From: Gammaproteobacteria bacterium
Lineage (GTDB): Bacteria; Pseudomonadota; Gammaproteobacteria; Steroidobacterales; SZUA-146
Length of the DNA stretch: 11,764 bases
Direction of reading: 5' to 3'
Assembly (NCBI GenBank): GCA_003228965.1
Contig: QIGP01000011.1
Location: 1-11,764 of the forward strand
The notes under the pieces are model-generated. The model did no database searches and was not told the DNA's origin. It worked only from the letters and a program-made list of their open reading frames with translations. The position numbers and the translations under genes are program-made. Positions 6,781 to 11,764 of the stretch are shown here, piece after piece. Positions within the stretch are counted from its first letter, which is position 1. Every line of letters starts with the position of its first letter.

Positions 6781-6922
6781 ACGAGGTTATGATTGCCATA
6801 CCCGCCTCGCAAGTTCAATGACAGGGTTATGATTGCCACACCCGCCTCGCAAGTTCAATGACGAGGTTATGATTGCCACACCCACCTCGCGAGTTCAATG
6901 ACGGGGTTATGATTGCCACACC
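6781..6922. repeat. Tandem 40-bp repeats, copies of the other MITE arm
   Basis: Three full 40-bp units (6781-6820, 6821-6860, 6861-6900) and a 22-nt partial unit share the frame GGTTATGATTGCCACACCC ... TTCAATGAC with few substitutions. A diverged predecessor (6741-6780) is the right arm of element A itself. There are no unique spacers. The last partial unit ends just before the fadA stop codon (6925-6927). The array probably lies in the fadA 3' transcript and can pair with the 23-bp array. Confidence 0.9.
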
Positions 6923-6924
6923 CC

Positions 6925-8118
<1,194 letters not shown>

Positions 8119-8144
8119 TCAGTCTTAATCTAAAGTGTTAATAG

Positions 8145-8159
8145 TTGAGAAATTCTCAA
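8145..8159. repeat. Short palindrome in the fadB-fadA gap
   Basis: TTGAGAA and TTCTCAA form 7-bp arms around one base, 5 nt past the fadB stop codon. It may be a small intercistronic hairpin affecting message stability or a binding site. No T-run follows, so it is not a terminator. Could be chance. Confidence 0.35.
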
Positions 8160-8163
8160 GCAA

Positions 8164-10305
8164 CTAGCCGTAGTACTTGGCGCCTGACGCCGCCATTTCC
8201 CGCATGGTTGGAGTGGCTTCGTAAAGCTTGCCCAAATGCTGGTATTTGTCGCACATAGCCACAAAGTTCTCGATGCCAATGCTGTCTATCCAGCGGAAAA
8301 TACCGCCCCGGAAAGGAGGAAAACCCACGCCGTATACCAGGGCCATATCGGCTTCGGCTGGCGAATCGACAATTTTCTCTTCGAGGCAGCGTGCAAGTTC
8401 AGTCGCCATTGGCACAATCATGCGTGCAATGATTTCTTCCTTGTCAAAATCTTTCATCGTCTCGGTGTGAGGTTTCAGCAATTCGTACGTCTCTTGTGAA
8501 ACGACTTTCTTTGGTTTGCCGCGCTTGTCGAGTTCGTAGACGTAAAACCCTTTGCCATTTTTCTGACCGTAACGTGTGTTTTCATACATCACGTCACCCG
8601 CCGTCTTGAACGTCTTGGTCATGCGGTCCGGGAATCCTTCGGCCATAACTTTTTCCGCGTGAGAACCGGTATCAATGCCGACAACGTCCATGAGGTAGGC
8701 TGGGCCCATCGGCCAACCCCAACGCTCCATCGTTTTGTCGACTGCCTGAAAGTCGGCGCCGTCTTTAACCAGACCCATGAAGCCTGCAAAGTAAGGAAAC
8801 AGTACGCGATTGACCAGGAAGCCCGGGCAGTCGTTAACCACAATGGCTTTCTTGCCCATCGCGTTGGCGTAAGCCACGGTACGTGCGATAGCGGTGTCCG
8901 ATGATTTTTCGCCGCGAATCACTTCGACAAGAGGCATGGCGTGTACAGGGTTAAAGAAGTGCATGCCACAGAAATTCTCAGGTCGTTCGAGAGCATCGGC
9001 CAAACAGGTAATTGAAATAGTTGATGTGTTGGAAGCAATAATCGCATCCGGATTTACTTTCTTTTCGACTTCCGCCAATACAATGTGCTTAACCTTCGGA
9101 TTCTCAACAACCGCCTCAACCACAATATCGACGTTCTCAAACGTGTCGTACGACAACATAGGGTCGATAGTGGCGAGCACTTTACCCATTTGCTCAACTT
9201 TCATGCGCCCACGATTAACGCGCTTACTTAATAGTTTACCGGCTTCAGACAAACCAAGGTTCAGACCCTCCTGGTTGATGTCTTTCATTTTAATCGGGAT
9301 GCCTTTGTATGCCGACTGGTAAGCGATACCGCCGCCCATGATGCCGGCACCCAGCACAGCAGCCTGCTCAACCTTCTTGTCCGCTTTCTTTGCCCAGCCC
9401 CTGGCTTTCTTCGCAAGCAACTGGTCACTTAAGAAGATACCGATGAGCGCTGTCGCCGACTCAGTGTCTGCAATTTTCATGAAACCTTCGGCTTCAATAG
9501 CGAGCGCTTCATCGCGACCCAACCCTGCTGCTTTTTGCATGCATTCAATCGCGACAATTGGAGCCGGATAATTTGGACCCGCAGCACCTAAAACAAAGGC
9601 TTTGGAGGTTTCAAAGACCATCATCGCTTCAACCTGGTTAAGCTTGAGCGGAGCCATTTTTTGTGCGCGACGGCTTTGGTAGTCCATAGTTCCGTCGATA
9701 GCGGCTTGCAGTACTTTAAGCGCCGCGCCGCGAAGATGTTCTGGCGCAACAACGCCGTCTACGACGCCTGCTTTTAAGGCCACATCAGGTCGCTGGTCTT
9801 TACCAGAGGCAATCCAGTCAATGGCAGTATCGGCTCCTGAAATGCGCGGTAAACGTACAGTTCCGCCCCAGCCAGGAATAATGCCTAGCTTGGTTTCAGG
9901 CAGGCCGACTTTTGCAGCAGTGCTCATCACCCTGAAATCGCAAGCAAGACAAACCTCGAGCCCACCACCGAGCGCGTAGCCGTTGATGGCAACAACAACC
10001 GGTACGTTAAGGGTTTCGAGGCGATTTAAGTTCGTGTTGTTAAGATCTTCGGCTTTGTTAAAGTCCGGCACTCCAAACATCGAGCCAAATTCTGTAATGT
10101 CAGCGCCTACAACAAAGACGCCCTTGCCACTAGTGACAATGACACCTTTTAGGTCACTGGCACTTTCGAGCGCGTCGAGCGCGTCGCTAAGCTCGCCAAT
10201 AGTATGCGCGTTGAACTTGTTGACCGAGTGGCCTGCCAGATCAAAGTTGAGCTCGGCAATACCGGCTTCGAGTTGGGTGACACAAATAGCACTACCTTTA
10301 AACAT
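8164..10305 (-). CDS. fadB: FadB, multifunctional enoyl-CoA hydratase/3-hydroxyacyl-CoA dehydrogenase (alpha subunit)
   Basis: 713 residues against 729 in E. coli FadB; the difference is a shorter C-terminal tail after YQHLGKLYE. Residues 1-190 are the crotonase domain: oxyanion-hole segment VVGADITEF, and catalytic glutamates E117 (GGGLEV) and E137 ([12 protein letters not shown]), matching E119/E139 of E. coli. A linker leads to the dehydrogenase, with NAD-binding G319-A-G321-I-M-G324, catalytic H449 in GMHFFNPVH and E461 in MPLVEV. C-terminal domains carry [15 protein letters not shown] and [17 protein letters not shown]. It hydrates trans-2-enoyl-CoA to L-3-hydroxyacyl-CoA and oxidises that with NAD+, passing the product to FadA. 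AGAGG lies 9 nt before ATG 10305. First gene of the fadBA unit; its promoter should lie in 10306-10440, where a TGGCTAGCCA palindrome is seen. Confidence 0.97.
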   Translation of the reverse strand: MFKGSAICVTQLEAGIAELNFDLAGHSVNKFNAHTIGELSDALDALESASDLKGVIVTSGKGVFVVGADITEFGSMFGVPDFNKAEDLNNTNLNRLETLNVPVVVAINGYALGGGLEVCLACDFRVMSTAAKVGLPETKLGIIPGWGGTVRLPRISGADTAIDWIASGKDQRPDVALKAGVVDGVVAPEHLRGAALKVLQAAIDGTMDYQSRRAQKMAPLKLNQVEAMMVFETSKAFVLGAAGPNYPAPIVAIECMQKAAGLGRDEALAIEAEGFMKIADTESATALIGIFLSDQLLAKKARGWAKKADKKVEQAAVLGAGIMGGGIAYQSAYKGIPIKMKDINQEGLNLGLSEAGKLLSKRVNRGRMKVEQMGKVLATIDPMLSYDTFENVDIVVEAVVENPKVKHIVLAEVEKKVNPDAIIASNTSTISITCLADALERPENFCGMHFFNPVHAMPLVEVIRGEKSSDTAIARTVAYANAMGKKAIVVNDCPGFLVNRVLFPYFAGFMGLVKDGADFQAVDKTMERWGWPMGPAYLMDVVGIDTGSHAEKVMAEGFPDRMTKTFKTAGDVMYENTRYGQKNGKGFYVYELDKRGKPKKVVSQETYELLKPHTETMKDFDKEEIIARMIVPMATELARCLEEKIVDSPAEADMALVYGVGFPPFRGGIFRWIDSIGIENFVAMCDKYQHLGKLYEATPTMREMAASGAKYYG

Positions 10306-10395
10306 CGGGTCTGGCCTCTTCTAATTTCGTGGGTGGCAAGTCTGTGACTCGTCGTCGGTTATTCATTTGGAGAAATGACACAGTGCAGCGTAAAC

Positions 10396-10405
10396 TGGCT
10401 AGCCA
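10396..10405. promoter_or_regulatory. Palindrome TGGCTAGCCA upstream of fadB (possible operator)
   Basis: A perfect 10-bp palindrome about 90 nt upstream of the fadB start, preceded by AAAC. AACTGG resembles the left half of an E. coli FadR site, but the right half does not fit. No clear PsrA-type (GAAAC ... GTTTC) site was found. Operator function is a guess from position. Confidence 0.25.
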
Positions 10406-10451
10406 CAATACACAATCGAACGGTTTCGGGAAAGCGCCTGCCACATTGATT

Positions 10452-10484
10452 CGTCTTTGCGAATCCGCGAAACGGGTGTGGCAA
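10452..10484. repeat. Degenerate extra arm next to MITE copy B
   Basis: A 33-bp segment ending GCGAAACGGGTGTGGCAA repeats, with a few changes near its start, the first 33 bp of copy B, which begins 42 bp later. It corresponds to the arm that forms the 40-bp array at copy A. Confidence 0.75.
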
Positions 10485-10493
10485 GCGTAATTC

Positions 10494-10609
10494 CGTCATT
10501 GCGAGCTCGCGAAACGGGTGTGGCAATCTCCGTCTGGTTGCTGTGGATTCAATCAGTTAGGCCACGGTATCATTAAGAGATTGCCGCGCCCTTCGGGCTC
10601 GCAATGACC
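10494..10609 (+). mobile_element. MITE/REP-like palindromic element, copy B
   Basis: A 116-bp imperfect palindrome beginning CGTCATTGCGAG and ending CTCGCAATGACC, with inner inverted blocks GGCAATCTCC and AGAGATTGCC. It is the same family as copy A (6659-6775) in opposite orientation, differing by scattered substitutions and one short indel near the right-hand third. It has no coding capacity. It occupies the fadB-dehydrogenase intergenic region and may contain or displace their promoters. A transposase or RAYT supplied in trans would be required; none is in this window. Confidence 0.8.
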
Positions 10610-10612
10610 TAA

Positions 10613-10637
10613 CCCCTTGGCGCTCGCAATAACGACG
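10613..10637. repeat. Degenerate extra right arm next to MITE copy B
   Basis: CCCCTTGGCGCTCGCAATAAC copies, with changes, the CCCTTCGGGCTCGCAATGAC end of copy B at a 25-bp offset. It parallels the 23-bp array at copy A. Confidence 0.6.
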
Positions 10638-10661
10638 TGAGCGTTGTCACACAGACTCATC

Positions 10662-10666
10662 GAGGA
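10662..10666 (+). promoter_or_regulatory. Ribosome binding site fixing the dehydrogenase start at 10671
   Basis: GAGGA lies 4 nt before ATG 10671. A TTG at 10644 in the same frame would add nine residues but has no Shine-Dalgarno and precedes the point where family similarity begins. Confidence 0.65.
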
Positions 10667-10670
10667 CACT

Positions 10671-11435
10671 ATGACCACAGAGCTATTTAACTTAACCGGA
10701 AAAATCGCCCTTATTACGGGCGCCAGCCGAGGCATCGGCGAAGAAATTGCCAATTTACTGGCGGAACAAGGCGCTCATGTCATTGTATCGAGCCGCAAAA
10801 TTGACGGGTGCCAGATTGTGGCCGACTCGATAACAAGCGCTGGTGGCAGCGCTGAAGCCTTCGCCTGCAATGTTGGCGACATGGATGACATCTCGACCAT
10901 CTTCGAACACATCAAATCAATCCACGGCAAACTGGATATTTTGGTCAACAATGCGGCTGCCAACCCGTATTTCGGCCATATTCTCGACACCGACCTTGGC
11001 GCTTTTAACAAGACTGTTGACGTTAACATTCGCGGCTACTTCTTCATGTCCATTGAAGGCGGAAAACTGATGCGCGATAACGATGGCGGTTCTATCGTCA
11101 ATACAGCTTCCATAAACGCACTCAAACCTGGGCCGGGCCAGGGGATCTACTCCATTACCAAAGCAGCCGTAGTTAATATGACTCAATCGTTTGCCAAAGA
11201 ATGTGCCCCTCACAACATTCGGGTTAACGCCCTGCTGCCTGGTCTGACTAAAACCAAATTTGCCGGGGCACTTTTTTCCAATGAAGACATTTACAAAATG
11301 GCGCTTCAACAAATTCCGATGCATCGTCATGCTGAACCAAGAGAAATGGCAGGCACCGTTTTGTACCTGGTGTCAGACGCTGCCAGCTACACCACCGGTG
11401 AGTGTATTGTGGTTGATGGTGGGTATACGGTTTAA
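10671..11435 (+). CDS. Short-chain dehydrogenase/reductase (classical SDR)
   Basis: 254 residues from ATG 10671, the usual classical-SDR size. It shows the cofactor motif TGASRGIG (16-23), the NNAA motif (93-96), catalytic S147 (NTASI), Y160 and K164 in YSITK, and the C-terminal VDGGYTV. The segment NPYFGHILDTD ... VDVNIRGYFFMS and NALLPGLTKTKFA resembles the DHRS4-like NADP(H)-dependent carbonyl reductase group. S34-R35 at the end of the second beta strand (VIVSSRK) suggests NADPH rather than NAD preference. It should oxidise or reduce an alcohol/ketone pair; the substrate cannot be read. It is divergent from fadB, so a link to acyl-CoA metabolism is possible but rests on position only. Confidence 0.9.
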   Translation: MTTELFNLTGKIALITGASRGIGEEIANLLAEQGAHVIVSSRKIDGCQIVADSITSAGGSAEAFACNVGDMDDISTIFEHIKSIHGKLDILVNNAAANPYFGHILDTDLGAFNKTVDVNIRGYFFMSIEGGKLMRDNDGGSIVNTASINALKPGPGQGIYSITKAAVVNMTQSFAKECAPHNIRVNALLPGLTKTKFAGALFSNEDIYKMALQQIPMHRHAEPREMAGTVLYLVSDAASYTTGECIVVDGGYTV

Positions 11436-11481
11436 GTTCTACTACTGAAGAGAACTGATTCTGGATGCGGGATAATATTTA

Positions 11482-11552
11482 CTGTAGGAGTGGCTTCAGC
11501 CGCGATTAAATTCGACAATGGCATTCAATCGCGGCTGAAGCCGCTCCCACAG
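11482..11552. repeat. REP-type inverted pair (BIME-like hairpin)
   Basis: Two 29-bp arms (11482-11510 and 11524-11552) sharing GGCTTCAGCCGCGATT are inverted around a 13-nt loop, with three mismatched positions. They resemble the 'GTAGGAGCGGCTTCAGCCGCGA' repeats known from Pseudomonas and Xanthomonas relatives. It lies 46 nt past the dehydrogenase stop and may stabilise or end that transcript, though no T-run follows. It is unrelated to the 116-bp elements. Confidence 0.85.
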
Positions 11553-11670
11553 TAACCCCTCAACCACACCATTGAATTTAGCAGTACAATATCAAGCGGC
11601 AGCACAACAACGCGCTGAAATCCAACACTTGTAAACCGAGGTTAAGACCATCTACGGCCAAATACTAAAA

Positions 11671-11764
11671 ATGAAGACCAGCCTTGAAGCACCGGTGGAA
11701 TACCGCCTGCCGATAGGTGACGACTTAATCAACATGAACGAACTCATCGAAACCAACATTTCGC
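11671..11764 (+). CDS. Probable DUF2797 family protein, N-terminus only (cut by window end)
   Basis: From ATG 11671 the frame is open to the window end and gives 31 residues: MKTSLEAPVEYRLPIG then DDLINMNELIETNIS. This resembles the start of DUF2797 proteins, which as I recall them have a 'PVxYxLPxG ... LNxLIGK' opening ahead of a cysteine-rich part. The cysteine region is beyond the window. No Shine-Dalgarno stands before this ATG, but GAGG at 11638-11641 is 8 nt before ATC at 11650, and the intervening in-frame codons read IYGQILK, which also fits the family pattern. The true start is therefore uncertain. Function of the family is not established. The call rests on a short match. Confidence 0.55.
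   Translation, partial: MKTSLEAPVEYRLPIGDDLINMNELIETNIS

Noticed and set aside
6590..6922. CRISPR array suggested by regularly spaced repeats
   Set aside because: Repeats are head-to-tail with no unique spacers, two different periods (23 and 40 bp) and clear derivation from the arms of the adjacent palindrome. No cas genes are present.
8894..9322. Plus-strand open frame of 142 codons
   Set aside because: Antisense shadow of fadB; no recognisable motif.
10390..10410. FadR operator upstream of fadB
   Set aside because: Only the left half (AACTGG) resembles the E. coli site; the symmetric half is missing. Kept only as a low-confidence palindrome.
10644..10670. TTG start for the SDR gene at 10644
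   Set aside because: Rare start codon, no Shine-Dalgarno, and the added residues precede the conserved SDR N-terminus; ATG 10671 has GAGGA upstream.

Overview
The window reads as chromosomal DNA of a Gram-negative bacterium, most likely a free-living (possibly marine) gammaproteobacterium. The reasons are a FadB/FadA pair close to the Escherichia coli type in motif order and length, good Shine-Dalgarno sites, near-balanced base composition by eye, and signal peptides of ordinary Gram-negative form. Genus cannot be fixed from the sequence alone. No rRNA, tRNA, CRISPR array, integrase or complete insertion sequence was seen.

Left part (1-5338), a signalling and surface-protein region. A transmembrane Ser/Thr protein kinase with a TPR-type C-terminus (1-1806, minus, cut by the window edge) lies 38 nt downstream of an ECF-type sigma factor (1845-2417, minus). 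This is the arrangement of sigma factors controlled by kinase phosphorylation, and the acidic residues usual in sigma region 2.2 are replaced here by Asn-Thr-Thr-Ala. Upstream is a secreted, phage-tail-fibre-like protein with a C-terminal S74 self-cleaving chaperone domain (2567-4519, minus), closed by a strong intrinsic terminator at 2501-2531. Divergent from it is a small secreted calcium-binding protein with a thrombospondin type 3 motif and a dockerin-like repeat pair (4790-5326, plus). Their shared upstream region carries a bipartite direct repeat (10 bp, 13 bp gap, 8 bp), present twice. A symmetric hairpin at 5315-5338 separates this part from the next.

Middle and right part (5356-11435), fatty-acid beta-oxidation. 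Reading leftwards on the minus strand: fadB (8164-10305), fadA (6925-8103) and, after a 384-nt repeat-filled gap, a second thiolase (5356-6540). FadB hydrates and oxidises the acyl-CoA chain and FadA cleaves it; the extra thiolase could act on a different chain length or on acetoacetyl-CoA. A short-chain dehydrogenase (10671-11435, plus) is divergent from fadB.

The fadBA block is bracketed by two copies, in opposite orientation, of one roughly 116-bp palindromic MITE/REP-like element (6659-6775 and 10494-10609). At the left locus the two arms have been amplified as separate arrays, with 23-bp units on one side and 40-bp units on the other; single degenerate extra arms with similar spacing flank the right copy. 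A different REP-type inverted pair (11482-11552) follows the dehydrogenase. The window ends in the first codons of a probable DUF2797 gene whose start codon is uncertain.
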